Assembly (NCBI GenBank): GCA_036426205.1
Contig: CM071573.1
Location: 41,312,106-41,376,105, forward strand
DNA: 64,000 bases
Source of the DNA: Ascaphus truei
Taxonomy: Eukaryota > Chordata > Amphibia > Anura > Ascaphidae
Direction of reading: 5' to 3'
Below, piece by piece: positions 11,529 to 22,795 of the stretch (position 1 is its first letter; every line of letters starts with the position of its first letter). A program made the translations under genes and the position numbers. The notes beneath the pieces were generated by a model. That model saw only the letters and a program-made list of their open reading frames with translations, was not told the origin of the DNA and did no database searches.

Positions 11529-12200
11529 CTGTAGCAGAGTCCCCCTCCTTACCTCCGGTGAGGGGTAACTGCTCTGCTACTCAGCTGGTAGGCGGAGCGC
11601 TGCGCGACCAGGGAGTTTGTGGGGGTGGCCATTTTGATGCAAGACGCGCATGCGCAGTGTCGGCAGAGCGGTGGCCATCTTGGAATGGCTCTGCAGGAAT
11701 GAATAGACAGAGGATGAGACACGCACTCAATATCAAGGGTAATAGAGGTGGGGTACTTAGCTGCCGGTGCGCTGGTCCTGGGGAGCTCCTGTAGTCCCAA
11801 ATGTTCCAGTTCTTTCCGCAGGAATGAACACATGGGCTGTCCCAGCCAATGAGATTGATGCAGCCTGGTGGAACAGGATATTCTCCGCGGCGGAGAGCCC
11901 GCAAACCAGTCTGACGGAGTCACCGAGGAGGAAGGTAGTGTCTCAGAAGCAGTAGCTTCCTGGACTAGCCAAGACCTTGAGCCCTAGGCCCCAGTTGGGC
12001 CCTGAGCCAAATCATTTCAGTATTGTAGGGAAGGCCCCAGATATGGACCCTCCCCACCTTAGAGTGACAGCCGCCCTGCTGCGTCGGTGGACTGATATCC
12101 ACGCGGCGACCGGTGGCTTTGGACAAGGGCTGCACGTGCCAGCAGAGAGGTAGACCGCTCTGGCTGGAAACTTTACCGTGGATCACGCATGCGCGTGTGA
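11529..12200. other. GC-rich block of unknown origin with overlapping open frames
   Basis: About 0.67 kb clearly richer in GC and CpG than its flanks, starting TGTAGCAGAGTCC at 11530. It contains NRF1-like GCGCATGCGC sites near 11647 and 12186, and CCAAT at about 11847. Open frames of 107-124 codons overlap on both strands and match no family I recognise. The start resembles the solo LTR at 47566 (TGTAGCAGGGTC), so part of an LTR retroelement is possible. A decayed CpG-island promoter is another option. No splice or domain evidence favours a host gene. Confidence 0.3.
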
Positions 12201-13820
12201 GGGGATTTATGTCGGGGGTCTTAAGGATTTAGTTAAAATATGAAAGACTAATTGCAGGCGTTTCTAAGGAAGGCCGTTGAGAAACCTAACTCCTGCAGTC
12301 ACCATGGCAACCATGGTTGCTGGTATTGACCATAAGACTACCCCCTCTGTTTTTGATTAATTCACGTGGGGATGGAATGTGAGGAGGTGCACAAATTGCC
12401 AGCTTTATTACAGCCTACCATAACCACTAATTAAAGACTATTTCAATATAATGGTATTGAAATATTATCTTTTTTTTTTTAAATATATCTTTTAGATTGT
12501 TTATTTTTAATTTGTAAGTGTTGCATTAACTTGATGTTGGCTACTAGCGTTAATGTGAGTAACTACCAAAGCTGCCTTAAGTGAATTTGGAATAGCACGA
12601 TATTGAACCTGTCCATTTGACTTATTGCTTCACTCTAAGTGTGTCTTTCCTTTGGTGCTGAGCATGATGTAATTAAGTGTGCATCATCATTTTGTATTAA
12701 GTACCCAAGTGCGATGGACAATTGCACTGCAACTTGTCTTATTAAATAGAGTTCTTAATGTCAGAGTTGCTCCATGTTTAGAGGACCAGGAGGTGGGAAG
12801 CAGACTTCCAGTCAGGCTCGTGGTAAAAGGATTTTTTCAGCAGCCCTCCTCCCTCTATGATCTTACAGGAGACCCTTCTCTCCTGTTCCTATCAAGTTCA
12901 ACACCAGCAGGACCACGATGACCACTCTGTGGGGTATGGACAGTGTCCAATGATTTTTTTCTTGCTGAATACAGAAAGTCATGACTTGCAGCAAAGCAGA
13001 GAAAGAGCTAGAATTGCACAGCAGTAGCTGACATACAAGCTTTGTTATGCTATTGAACGCTAATTATGTATTAGTCCTTAAAGTGGCTTTGCAAGGCTGA
13101 AAGCTCAGCAGTTTTGAGTCAGCGTTTCAATTATTAATGACTCCAAACCAGTAAGAGGGGAAAAAAAAAAAAAAAAACCTGCTTTCGTCTTAGTCTGTGA
13201 GAAGAAAGCCAAGACTGGCCACGCTCCGCTCCGTGGTGAGGGAGTGACAGCGGCATTGAAACGGGATGGGAGAACCTTGCCACATTGAGGAGCAGCAGCA
13301 TGAGGGCTTGTGCCAATATGCACAGAAGATCACGGCCTGCTTTGGAGTCAATGGTAAGGCACAGCAGGCATTCTACAAACTTGTATATGTCCTTAGGAGA
13401 TGTTCTGGCAGACTTCACCTAATCGTATGTATGTTAATCCCTAAGCATGTCGGCATGTTGTCTTCTCGTCTTTTATCTCAAGTGAGAAAAAATTGCAAAG
13501 AAATTATGATAAGGAGACAAATTCATATTTATAGTGCTAAAGTATTTAATTGTCCATCTATTGCTAAAGGCCTTTTTAGGCATAAATAGACCGGACCACC
13601 TGGTATACTGCAGTCAGCAGTTCCAAATAATATCACAGATTTTGAGGACTCTTTTTCGTAGATCTATTTTGATGATTCCCACCACAGATGTTGCGGTAAT
13701 GTTATCCAAACGGCAGTGACGCGCGCCACTAAAATCTGTAGAATAGGAGCGCACTGAAAAAGACGAAACCAAATATCTCCATGAGACAGTGGAAGTCGCG
13801 AAGCTTAGCTGCAGGAACAC
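12201..13820. other. Intergenic sequence, nothing recognised
   Basis: Contains poly-A at 13160-13177 and a moderately GC-rich stretch at 13190-13330. Opposite-strand frames there show no domain. Confidence 0.35.
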
Positions 13821-13824
13821 TGCC

Positions 13825-14050
13825 TTGGAAGGAGGCGGCCAGTGTTCCAATCCTGAGGTCAGCTTTCCAATCCTGAGGTCAGCTTTCCAATCCTGAGGTC
13901 AGCTTTCCAATCCTGAGGTCAGCTTTCCAATCCTGAGGTCAGCTTTCCAATCCTGAGGTCAGCTTTCCTTGTGACCTTGGACACGTCACCTTTATATACC
14001 TGTGCCTCACTCCCCAAAATTGGATTGTAAATAGATAAATATTGGAGTGA
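13825..14050 (+). mobile_element. tRNA-type SINE with six-fold internal tandem expansion
   Basis: After the tandem block comes TGTGACCTTGGACACGTCAC then CCTGTGCCTCAC, the conserved middle of MIR/CORE-like SINEs, and then GATTGTAAATAGATAAAT. The B-box-like TTCCAATCC, normally single, lies in a 20-bp unit repeated six times without error at 13845-13964. The true 5' start is uncertain. The 5' flank (13690-13800) is GC-rich. Confidence 0.65.
13845..13964 (+). repeat. Six perfect 20-bp tandem repeats
   Basis: Unit TTCCAATCCTGAGGTCAGCT repeated six times without a mismatch, then a partial seventh (TTCCT). It sits exactly on the B-box-like segment of the surrounding SINE. Confidence 0.97.
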
Positions 14051-14875
14051 ACTGCAAAAAGATAGCTAGGAGTTCCTACATGGGGAAGTAAGGGCAAAGA
14101 GAACCAAGCCTTGTGTATTTGATTTAAAAAAAACAAAAAAACCCAAAGATTGGCAGCCACTGACGGATTTATATTTTCTGGACTTATTAAACCATATAAA
14201 AGAGGGGAAAAAAGGTGTTCACATTTTGCAAATCTGCTTCAGCTAACCTCTTTATTTTTTGTTGTATAATGGACGCTCTCGATATTTTGATGGCACACCG
14301 GTAACCCAAACCTCCAGTGTTGCAAAGCCATCGGATTAATCTTAATATAGCAGTAGGCTTATTAGTTTTATATGGTTGACTCACAGTAACCACCGTTTCA
14401 CCAGCCTCAATCTACTGTAAATGTAAGAATATCTTAAAGGGAAGGTCACCCTAGAAGCTGTACAGTATATGACATTAACTGCTGACTAAGAAACACAGTT
14501 GCTGGTATACTGGAGTAGGATTCAGTAATGAGGGAACTAGGTAATGGATATGATGAATCTTAGCTACAGTATCTGTGTTAAAAAAAAAGTGTGTTAAAAA
14601 GATAATGGGTTGACGAGTTTCTGGATATGGAAGAGGCAGGTATATATTTGGTGGAACAGTTTTCAGGAGAAAGGTCACTGTGTCATTGCAATAATAAAAG
14701 CCTAAAGTAGGTCTTAATTTCACCCAGTCTTTGGTGATCATCTTTCATATGATACTGTACAGGTTTCTTTAGCAATAATAGGGTTCAGGAGTTATTCATT
14801 TTCAGATTCCCTTTATACAAATGATGGAATATACAGCTATGCCTAGCATGATCACTTACATATTCGACAACCTAA
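14051..14875. other. Intergenic sequence, nothing recognised
   Basis: AT-rich, no repeat or coding signal identified. Confidence 0.4.
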
Positions 14876-15211
14876 GGCCTCGGGCATGGTCAGCGCGCCG
14901 TGCTGAGGCGCGCTGGTGCTTACCAGTGAGCCCCTACAGCCGCAATGAGAGCGGCTTTAGTAGGGGCTCGCCTACGCTTCCGCACGCTTGCGGAAGCGTA
15001 GGTCTTATACAGAATTTAGATTTGGCGTTCGCCGGAGCGCAGGGCCGGTCACGTGAGCGGTTCGCCCAATGAGGGCAAATCAGCTCCGTGACGTCACTGG
15101 CACACCCCCGACACGCCCCCGGACGGCGCGCGGACCAAGGCCAGGGAAAGCACCCGCTTTCCCTCAGCATTCGCGCGCCTCAGCACAGGAGAAGGCACCA
15201 TGGACGCAGCC
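14876..15211. mobile_element. CpG-rich Harbinger-type MITE, copy C
   Basis: Starts GGCCTCGGGC, ends GACGCAGCC, and is flanked on both sides by TAA (14873-14875 and 15212-15214), the 3-bp TWA duplication of PIF/Harbinger elements. Contains inner palindromes (GCTTCCGCACGCTTGCGGAAGC near 14979), GTCACGTGAGCGGTTCGCCC with AATGAGGGC, and the CRE-like GTGACGTCAC near 15090. Confidence 0.85.
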
Positions 15212-15295
15212 TAAGCCACAGGTGTGTACATCATATACCCATCAGATAAAAGTAACAGGAGCCCAGGAAAATTAGAAGAATTCTACATTTTGTAT

Positions 15296-15384
15296 CTAAA
15301 GCCCTCTCACCTCCTGCCTGACACATCAACACCTCTGGAATGCCCTTCCCCTCAATATCCGACTAGCATCCTCTCTCCACCTTT
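15296..15384 (+). mobile_element. L2-type LINE 3' region, left part (split by a MITE)
   Basis: Matches the C-terminal coding end of the LINE at 40320-40430 ('tatctaaagccctctc', 'cacctctggaatgccc', 'actagcatcctctc'). It stops at the TTAA where the MITE at 15387 begins and resumes after 15812. Confidence 0.8.
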
Positions 15385-15386
15385 AA

Positions 15387-15807
15387 AGGAGCAATTCAAG
15401 CAGTCAATTTTTTTGTAACATAGGGTTGAAGTAGGGGGTCTCCGGAGCTGAACCCCATTAATTTCAGTTCCGGGGACCCCCCTGCTTCCAGATATACTTA
15501 CTTGTGAAAGAGATGCGGGTATCTCTCTGCTTTTTAAAGCTCCCGAGTTACGCGGGCCAATAGGAAGCCACATCGGATGATGTCACGGTTTCCTATTGGC
15601 CCGCAGGGCCCGGGAGCTTTGAAAAGCGGCCATTACGTGATTCCTGCTACGCAAGCGAGTGGCTACCGGAACCCTCTATGGAGGTAAGTATCTCCGGAAG
15701 CAGGGGGTCCCCGAAGTTGAAATTAATGGGGTTCAGCTCCAGAGATCCCCTAGTTCAATCCTATGTTAAAAAAAATTGCAAAACAAATTGCCCGCTTGAA
15801 CCTTCTC
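15387..15807. mobile_element. TTAA-flanked fold-back MITE inserted in a LINE
   Basis: TTAA at 15383-15386 and at 15808-15811. Ends AGGAGCAATTCAAGC and (reverse) AGAAGGTTCAAGCGGGC. Long arms: GGGTCTCCGGAGCTGAACCC on the left mirrors GGGTTCAGCTCCAGAGATCCC on the right. The centre holds CCAATAGG...CCTATTGG at about 15559 and 15590. TTAA duplication is the hallmark of piggyBac; the assignment is inferred from ends only. It interrupts the LINE on both sides, so the insertion order is clear. Confidence 0.85.
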
Positions 15808-15811
15808 TTAA

Positions 15812-16100
15812 ACACACCACTTTATCGGTAACTCCACTGACTGATACTATACATATTATATGCACTGACCTTGCCCCTTGCAGGCGCACTTACCCACCCT
15901 CCTACTGTCTCTGTACGTTCTCACTACTTACCACTTAGATTGTAAGCTCTTCGGGGCAGGGGCTCCTTTTCCTAATGTTACTTTTTTGTCAGAAGTGCTT
16001 ATTCCCAGTATACAGTATGTTATATTATTATTCCACGTGTATTACTGCTGTGACGCGTTATGTACCTGGCTGGCGCTATAGAAATAAAGATATACATACC
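15812..16100 (+). mobile_element. L2-type LINE 3' end, right part
   Basis: Continues the LINE cut at 15384: 'gcaggcgcacttacccaccc', 'agattgtaagctcttcgggg', then TGGCGCTATAGAAATAAAGA and a short ATAC-rich tail. Confidence 0.85.
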
Positions 16101-17131
16101 TACAAAAACAACTAAGACGTAATATACATGTTTGAGGGGCCATTTTTGTTTATCTCTTCCAGTGGTTGAGCGAGGAATATTTGGGGCTCGCTTGGCAACT
16201 TTCAATTTCCTGACAATTTCACAGCGTATGTTATCAGCATGTAGTCAAGTAAATGCTTTTGTGGAAAAACAAGGTGGTAAAAACTAGTACAAGTGATTTT
16301 TTTTATCACGCATTTGCATGAGTTTATGCACATTTCGAGCTATTTTGAGATGTGTCCCCCAGTTAATCTATCTCTTTCCTTGCACTTCCTTCTCATATGT
16401 GACTCCTAGCCTAACATGGATTACTACAGTAGCACAGATGTGCTATGCCGACTGTGGGATTTATCAGCCCCTTTCTTGTAGGGTATCGTTTTTAAGATGT
16501 TGCAAGCTAATCCTCTTATTTTGCTCTACCTCAGACTTTTTCCTTGCCGGGGGAACTTAATCAGATGGGTTTTATTTCTCTCTCGCCATGACGGTAGATA
16601 GGCGCTCTCCCCCGCAATGATTAGTTGTTGATCAGGATGGGTTTGGGTGATGTGGATCAGCTGACCTGGCCTATGCTGGTAATCTCCTCCTGATAATCAC
16701 AACAAATATATCTCGTCTTAATCTCCTTCAATGAGTAGGCAAGACAGAGCTAAAGAAGACACAGCCAGCCTCGGAAAATCGTTGGGCTACAAGAGGAACA
16801 TTTTGACTCTTTTCAATTGTAAACGTATACTTCCTTTATTAGAACCTGTTAACAGGTCATTTATTTATATCCTGCAGTATATTATTATTTCCTTTATTTT
16901 TGTATATGATTGCAATTCAGAGATATGCTGATATTGGTTAGGATTTATATTCCCCCCCACCCCCACCTTAAATTAAATATGGCAGTCCTTTCTTATAGAA
17001 GTAAGGATTTTGCAGCCTGTGCAATTAAATACATATTTTATTTCTAAAGAAAGACGAAACAAATTATAGGAGTGCTCCGATTTCCAGTGTTTGCTCCAGA
17101 AACTCCTCTCCAAAAGACCTATTGCTTGAAG
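16101..17131. other. Region upstream of ABLIM1 exon 1
   Basis: Repeat-poor for 1 kb, unlike the rest of the window, so this is where the promoter and 5' UTR of the long ABLIM1 transcript would be expected. I see no CpG island. A TATA-like TTTATTTATATCC lies near 16860. The transcription start cannot be placed from sequence. Confidence 0.35.
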
Positions 17132-17375
17132 ATGCCGTCCTTCCCGAGCCTGAATACTTTAGGGAGGCTGTGTGGCTCGGGCCGTAGCAAGGATGTGCTG
17201 CCCAGCAGAAATAAGCCCACTAACTCAGTGAAACGAATGTCCATCATAGAAGATGGGGAGATTGCGGAGGTTCTGTACCTCATCCCTAAGCAGACCATGC
17301 TCAAACAGATGCCGTATCTCAACCCAGATGACTACTACCTGTGTGAGGAGTTAACAAGCATACCCACTGGACTCG
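17132..17375 (+). CDS. ABLIM1: ABLIM1 first coding exon (long-isoform N-terminus)
   Basis: ATG at 17132 opens 81 codons plus one base, ending at the donor CTCG|GTAAGT (17376). The start MPSFPSLNTLGRLC closely resembles, from memory, the human long ABLIM1 start (MPxF..L..LGxLC). Further matches are a basic 'KR..IIED' stretch and a later 'YL.P.DY' motif. It holds no LIM domain; this N-terminal extension precedes the first LIM domain in the long isoform. An open GTG-initiated frame runs upstream to 17072, but the first ATG agrees with the family start. The one-base phase joins the exon at 56107 to give a GTG valine codon. The actin-binding LIM protein links LIM-domain partners to the actin cytoskeleton; those domains and the C-terminal villin headpiece lie elsewhere. 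Confidence 0.85.
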
Positions 17376-17409
17376 GTAAGTTGGTAGGGGGGCAGATTTA
17401 AGTTTAGAC

Positions 17410-17511
17410 CAGGAGTAGCCAACTCCAGTCCTCAAGGGCCACAAACAGGTCAGGTTTTCAGGATATCATTGCTTCAGCACAGAACTGGAGTTGGCTACCC
17501 TTAGATTAGAG
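17410..17511. mobile_element. Half-length palindromic hAT-like MITE
   Basis: Left arm CAGGAGTAGCCAACTCCAG through 'gcttcagcacag', then directly GAACTGGAGTTGGCTACCC; the central part and most of the right arm are deleted. It begins only 35 bases after the exon 1 donor. Confidence 0.8.
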
Positions 17512-17832
17512 TGATCACCTAAAATGTTTTTTTTTTTTTACACAGCTCCTTGGGGGTCTCCTCTTTATGAAAGAGGAAGGCTAAACAAGTTCCTGATTTA
17601 AAACATTTACATGTCTGATACTAAAACATTTTTGTATTGTCTAAAAACTAGTTTCCATGATGGTATTCTCAAACCTGCTTTGTTAACTCTGCCCTGATGA
17701 CTGCATCCTTGGAATTCCTGCAGCATCCATTCATTTGGTATATATTCTCTTTACAAGTCTCTATCAAAAGGAGTATGCATGGCATATTCTGTTATTTTTG
17801 TTGGTGTTTTTTCAGCACTCAATAGGTTAAAG
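17512..17832. other. Intronic sequence, nothing recognised
   Basis: AT-rich with one poly-T run. Confidence 0.4.
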
Positions 17833-18024
17833 CAGTGGTTCTCCAGTCTTCAAGACCCCCAAACTGGTCAGGTTTTCAGGAGATCCCTTCTTCAGCACAG
17901 ATGGCGTAATCAGTCCCTGCTTCAGCACAGGAGGCTCAATCAGTGGCTCAGTCGAAGACCTGTGCTTTAGCAGGGAAACCTGACCCCGGGGGGGGGGGGT
18001 TACGACTGGAGTTGAGAACCCCTG
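17833..18024. mobile_element. Palindromic hAT-like MITE with near-exact target duplication
   Basis: Starts CAGTGGTTCTCCAGTC and ends GTTGAGAACCCCTG. Flanks GGTTAAAG (17825-17832) and GGTTAAGG (18025-18032) match at 7 of 8. The interior has a duplicated 'cttcagcacag' arm and a poly-G run (17988-17998). Confidence 0.85.
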
Positions 18025-18850
18025 GGTTAAGGAACAAATAATCCAACATTATGTAACACTGATGCTACAATGCTGATTCAGAATAAAGTAACAATAGGAA
18101 TATTCAAAGAAAATCTCAGTATGAAATGTGTACTAAACGTAACAGACTGGGAGTTGCAAAAACTAGACTACCTACTACCAAATCTGGGCTCACTGTTCAC
18201 ACACTTTCTGGGCATTCACTTTTCAGCGAATCGGTTCATGAAGTATTTTAAACCTGTTCTACCACTGGGGCGTGTTATAAGTAAAGTGGCACACAGGAAT
18301 ACAATACATATAGCAGAAGAAGCAATAACTTTAGATCATTGAAGAATTAGCAGGGGTAACACAGGATGGGGTCAATAGTGCTAGGGCGGGGTTGGGTACA
18401 AGGGGAAAGGAGCAGTGCAGAGCTAATGTGATTGTACAAAGCTGGAATACCAAAGAGTCGAGGCATTGTAATGAAGGTCAGGATTTAGGGTGCATTAGAC
18501 TTAAAAGTACAAATGTCATAGCATTTTTAGCAGCTAATGTGTAATAATACCACGTGTGAGTATCACTGAAACAGGCTCACACCTTGTTCATATTACCTGT
18601 ACCATCTGCATTGCCCCAACCCGAGAGATACAGGCAGTTTATATGCCGGTCAAGAAAGCTTAATGGACACAATATGGCTGCCAGGGTCAGCATTGCCCCA
18701 GTGACCAATAGAAACCTGGGACATCAGCAGATGACGTCGCAACTTTTTAGTGGTGACTCACAAACCCATATTTTATTTTTGTGTCAAACAACTTTACAAA
18801 AAAGTACAAATAACTAGAGGGTCCCCGGAAGTCGGGGGTCCACTGCTGCT
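18025..18850. other. Intronic sequence, nothing recognised
   Basis: An open frame of 90 codons (18070-18342) has no recognised domain and ordinary intronic composition. I do not call it a gene. Confidence 0.4.
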
Positions 18851-18854
18851 TTAA

Positions 18855-19127
18855 GGGAGCAATCCACGCGCTTTTTCTTTATTATTATTTTTTACCATAG
18901 GTTTGAATCAGCGGGTCTCCGGAGCAGAACGCCATTCATTTCAGCTCCGGGGATCCCTTGGGTTCCGAGATACAGACCTCCAGAGGGTGCTGGTATCTCG
19001 GTAAAGTTTATAACTCCCGCGTCACGCAGGCCAATCGGAAGCAGGACCTGAAATTAATTAGGGTTCCGCTCCGGAGACCCCGCTTCAATGCGGTATAAAA
19101 AAACAATTTAAAAAAGTCCACTTGGAC
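18855..19127. mobile_element. TTAA-type fold-back MITE, right end missing
   Basis: TTAA at 18851-18854, then GGGAGCAATCCACGCGC. Internal GGGTCTCCGGAGCAGAACGCC mirrors GGTTCCGCTCCGGAGACCCC, as in the element at 15387, with 'gtcacgcaggccaatcgg' in the middle. The right end merges into the next element without a second TTAA. Confidence 0.75.
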
Positions 19128-19388
19128 CAGTGGCGGATTAAAAATCCGTCACCCATAGGCACTTACCTTGGTGTCACCCCGACCGCCTCCTCCTTTGTGC
19201 AGCCCTCCTCCTTCAGCGTTGCGACATCAGACAGCACCTTGCCATGACAGCACGGCACCATGTGACGTTGTAGCGTCGTTTAACGCAGCTGCGCTGAAGG
19301 AGGAGGAGAAGGTAAGAGCTTTACAGCGGCCCCGCGCTCTCCCCCGGCAATCACTGGGGAAGAGAGTCCAATGGGAAATCCGCCACTG
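19128..19388. mobile_element. hAT MITE with 12-bp inverted ends
   Basis: Starts CAGTGGCGGATT and ends AATCCGCCACTG. Flanks ACTTGGAC (19120-19127) and GCTTGGGC (19389-19396) match at 6 of 8. Short opposing frames inside have no recognised product. Confidence 0.75.
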
Positions 19389-19524
19389 GCTTGGGCTGCC
19401 ATTCATCATGTAGTATCCTGTTCATGAACATCTACATCAAAAGCTTCTTGATCCAGTTTGTTACATTTGTCTCCGATTCCTCAGGCAGAGTAGGTGACGG
19501 TCTCTCTGCGCACGCGCATGCTGG

Positions 19525-19890
19525 TTCAGTGGGACCCGACTTGCACCCTCTCGACCCACCTTAAGACACACTTGCTTAAAGAAGCATATGAGTAGCACCG
19601 TAGATATTACGAGACACATGATACATAAAGCTTGGCCCCCTGCAGACGCACTTACCAAAATTCCCTCCTCCTGAATCTGTACGTTCCTCCTACATACCAA
19701 TTAGATTGTAAGCTCCTCAGAGCAGGGATTCCTCTTCCTAAATGTTTCGTTTATGTCTGAAGCATTTATTCCCATGACCTGTTATTTATATTATCTGTTA
19801 TTTATACGATTACCACGTGTATTACTGCTGTGAAGCGCTATGTACATTAATGGCGCTATATAAATAAAGACATACAATACAGTACAGTGG
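19525..19890 (+). mobile_element. L2-type LINE 3' end
   Basis: Covers the last codons ('caccttaagacacacttgc') and 3' UTR: 'gattgtaagctcctcagagc', GAAGCGCTATGTACATTAATGG, CGCTATATAAATAAAGAC and an ATACA tail. Very similar to 40430-40757, so a fairly young 5'-truncated copy. Confidence 0.9.
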
Positions 19891-21063
19891 AGAGGTGGGA
19901 AATAGAGAAATTTGACTACAACAATAAATCTTCCGCAACTCAATCTAACGCGTCTTAAATGACCACTCCCCGTATCACCAGCTGAAGTAAAATCAGGAAA
20001 ATCCTCGAGAAATTGACATTGAGCCCAACATACAACTCACTCAGCAGAGCTCTCTTGAAGCTCTGTTACAGTTTAATGCACCTGTGTCAGCGTAATTTAC
20101 CATTGACTTGAAAAGATAGCCAATGCTTGTTTGGGTGCGTTAACCCTTAAAAGGAGGTGGATGAATGATGTCACTTTAAAGCAAAAAACACCCTGCCTAA
20201 TGCCCGGAATTGACTAAGGTCCGAGGTGGGGTGTCACACCCTAAACCTGCATTAACTGGTATGGACTTAAATGGTAGTTCTTGCTGGATTGGGTGTGATA
20301 CCCCGCATCATCCCGTAGTTAATCCCGATATTTGTTACTTGTTGTTATGCTGAGAAGAGAAGATATTAGTCACATTAATTTCAATGGACCGGAACCGTTC
20401 TCCAGTACTGGGAAGAGAATTCATATATTGGATAGGGGGTCGGAAGGTTTATGTATTAAGGTAGTTGTACAAGGTAGCATGAGGTCTGGATCTCTGTGTA
20501 TTCTCTAAAAAAAAACTTATTGTAGACCTATTCCTTGTACAGTATGTATTAAATTCCTGCAGTAGCCATCACTTGGATGTGTTGCAGAAGCGTGCGTCTG
20601 TCAGGCAATCATTTAACCGTGTAACTCATTGCTGGTTATAATAATGTTTAACAGATTGATGAGAACTAGGGTACAACACACCTGCAGGAGGAATTTGTGA
20701 GGTCATGAAAAAAAATCTATGTAAATACAGCTACACTATTTCCAACATTACTTACAGTCATTAGGAATCTTACTTCTCATGGGGCCCTCACTGTGGCTAT
20801 GTTGTGAAGACGTCTGACTAGGGACCTCTGTTCCAGTTGACTGTAGAAAATCGGGACGGTTGATCAGAATTGACTGTGTTTATAGCTAATAGAACAAAGG
20901 TTTAATCAAAATCTCAAGATGACATAGGGGATATTAATGAACACTGCAACAGTGCCAACTGGGGTATTACTGCATGGAAACTCCCACTCACTTGAAACTT
21001 GTTCTTAAAATCAGTTTAATGATGAAACCCCAAAAACAGGTTGGACGAACTCCCTAATGCAGG
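19891..21063. other. Intronic sequence with one small inverted repeat
   Basis: About 20205-20320 has arms TGGGGTGTCACACCC... and GGGTGTGATACCCC, a possible small degenerate MITE. Nothing else recognised. Confidence 0.4.
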
Positions 21064-21246
21064 TAGGGGTGGCTTACTTCGGTCCTCAAAGGGCCACCAA
21101 CAGGTCAGGTTTTCAGGATATCCCTGCTTTAGCACAGGTGGCTCAATCAGTGGCTAGTCAAAGACTAAGCCACCTGTGCTGAAGCAGGGATATCCTGAAA
21201 AGCTGACCTGTTGGTGTCCCTTGAGGATAGGAGTTCGCCACCCCGT
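21064..21246. mobile_element. Palindromic hAT-like MITE
   Basis: Near-complete: 'ggtggcttacttcggtcctc' to 'gatatcctgaaaagctgacc' and GAGTTCGCCACCCC. Arms pair around 'ggctagtcaaagactaagcc'. Confidence 0.85.
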
Positions 21247-21882
21247 GCCTGGTGGTCTACTGAAAAAAAGTGTCCTAACCTGCAATACAGTTTCCCGTGT
21301 GCAACACAGCCACTGTGACCACACGAAGTGTGACCACACAAACGATATAGAGCATCCTTCGCATTTTACATGGGTTCCCTGTTCCAATCTCTCAAACATC
21401 ATACAAGAAGGTTTTTTCGCAGGGCGAAACACAGCGTGACTAAGGCAATAAATACGTTCAAGAACTTAGATACCATGAAGTAACCACATCCTGAGGGAGA
21501 GAGAAACCACATGCATTAGGGGGGACTTATTGCTTTAGGTTAACAGGTGACATTAGGGGTTTAGAAGAGGCTTTCCAGACTCTTTCAGATTTTGCCTTTA
21601 AGTCTCTTTTGTGCTAGAGTGGCCTGCAATGCAGGGCTTAATATTCCTAGTAACTGCCGTGGAAGTAGATTTATTATAATCTGCATCACTGACCCTAGGT
21701 TTAATTGAGCTGATTTCATTTCTGGGAAGCGGTCCCATCAGCTATAAAGTCCTTATTGGTCATATATTCCCTGCAATGTATCAATCGAGATCTTCCTGTT
21801 CGGAGTACTGGGTGGGAGGAACAGGAATGAAAGTACATCAACCTGTAAAATGGATACTTCTATCTCTATTATTAATTGAGAT

Positions 21883-21884
<2 letters not shown>
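21247..21884. other. Intronic sequence, nothing recognised
   Basis: A short phrase 'actgtgaccacacgaagtgtgaccaca' repeats near 21310-21340. No coding signal. Confidence 0.4.

Positions 21885-21946
<62 letters not shown>
21885..21946. repeat. (TA)n microsatellite
   Basis: TA tract interrupted by 'cacacataaa', followed by CACGGA repeats (about 21955-21975). Confidence 0.95.
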
Positions 21947-21950
<4 letters not shown>

Positions 21951-21973
21951 TCACACGGACACGGACACGGACA

Positions 21974-22085
21974 CGGAAAAGAAAACAAACAGGCGCACAC
22001 CTAGTGTATTTGAATGAGTTCATGTTCCTTAAAATACATATTTTTATACGTTAATACACGAGGTGTGCGCCTGTTTGTTTTCTTT
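21974..22085. repeat. Fold-back element FB4
   Basis: Arms AAAAGAAAACAAACAGGCGC (left) and GCGCCTGTTTGTTTTCTTTT (right) are exact inverted repeats, extended by 'acacct...aggtgt' and 'agtgtatt...aatacac', with an AT-rich loop of about 45 bases. Confidence 0.85.
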
Positions 22086-22795
22086 TCTCTACAGATTTTT
22101 GTCAGGGATTGGTGATCCCTTATTCGGGCTGCAGGCGCCTCGGTGGATTACATTTTGGAACTGGACTGTACTCCTCTATTGGTCTTTTAAAGATACATTT
22201 TTTTTAATTCAACACTTGTTCTAATGTTTTATTTTTTTATGTTTATTTGTATTAAATATGAGTTGTAATTTTTAGATGATTTAATATATGCATTATAGGG
22301 ACTAGAGGTTATATTCACACATGTTCTCTTGTATTAACCCTTTATTGCCCTGATAGGTATATAATCAATTAGCCTATATTTAGCTAGCCCTCTATGTTTA
22401 TATCAGCTTTATATTTAGGGTGTTTAACAGGCGCTACTTCATAGGTTCTTTTTTGTTGTGTATATATATATATTAGTTTTTATCGTTACCAGCTTATAAT
22501 ATTTTTGGATGCAGGAAGGAAGGCGACTATGGCGGAAAGAGAACATCATTTTTCAGGATCAATATAATTTGAAAAATTTAAAAAAAGTAACACAAATATG
22601 TTTCTTAATATGACACAAAGCTGTCATTAAGCTATGCTATCCCACTTCAGGGGTCAGTTTACCACAAAATCATTTCCCTTTGTAATATATCTTCTGACTG
22701 TAAAGTATTGCGCTTCCCCCTTAAGTGGAGGTGTGCTGTATTTACTTACAAAATAAAGGATGATGCTCAGATAGTGTCTTGTGGTCACTTGGAGA
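22086..22795. other. Intronic sequence, nothing recognised
   Basis: Very AT-rich, with a short TA tract near 22461. Confidence 0.4.

Noticed and set aside
11453..11955. Overlapping 107-124 codon frames
   Set aside because: Both strands open at once because of GC-rich sequence; no family, splice or start support.
13845..13964. Possible repeat array of a regulatory operator
   Set aside because: The unit coincides with the B-box-like part of a SINE, so SINE expansion is the simpler reading.
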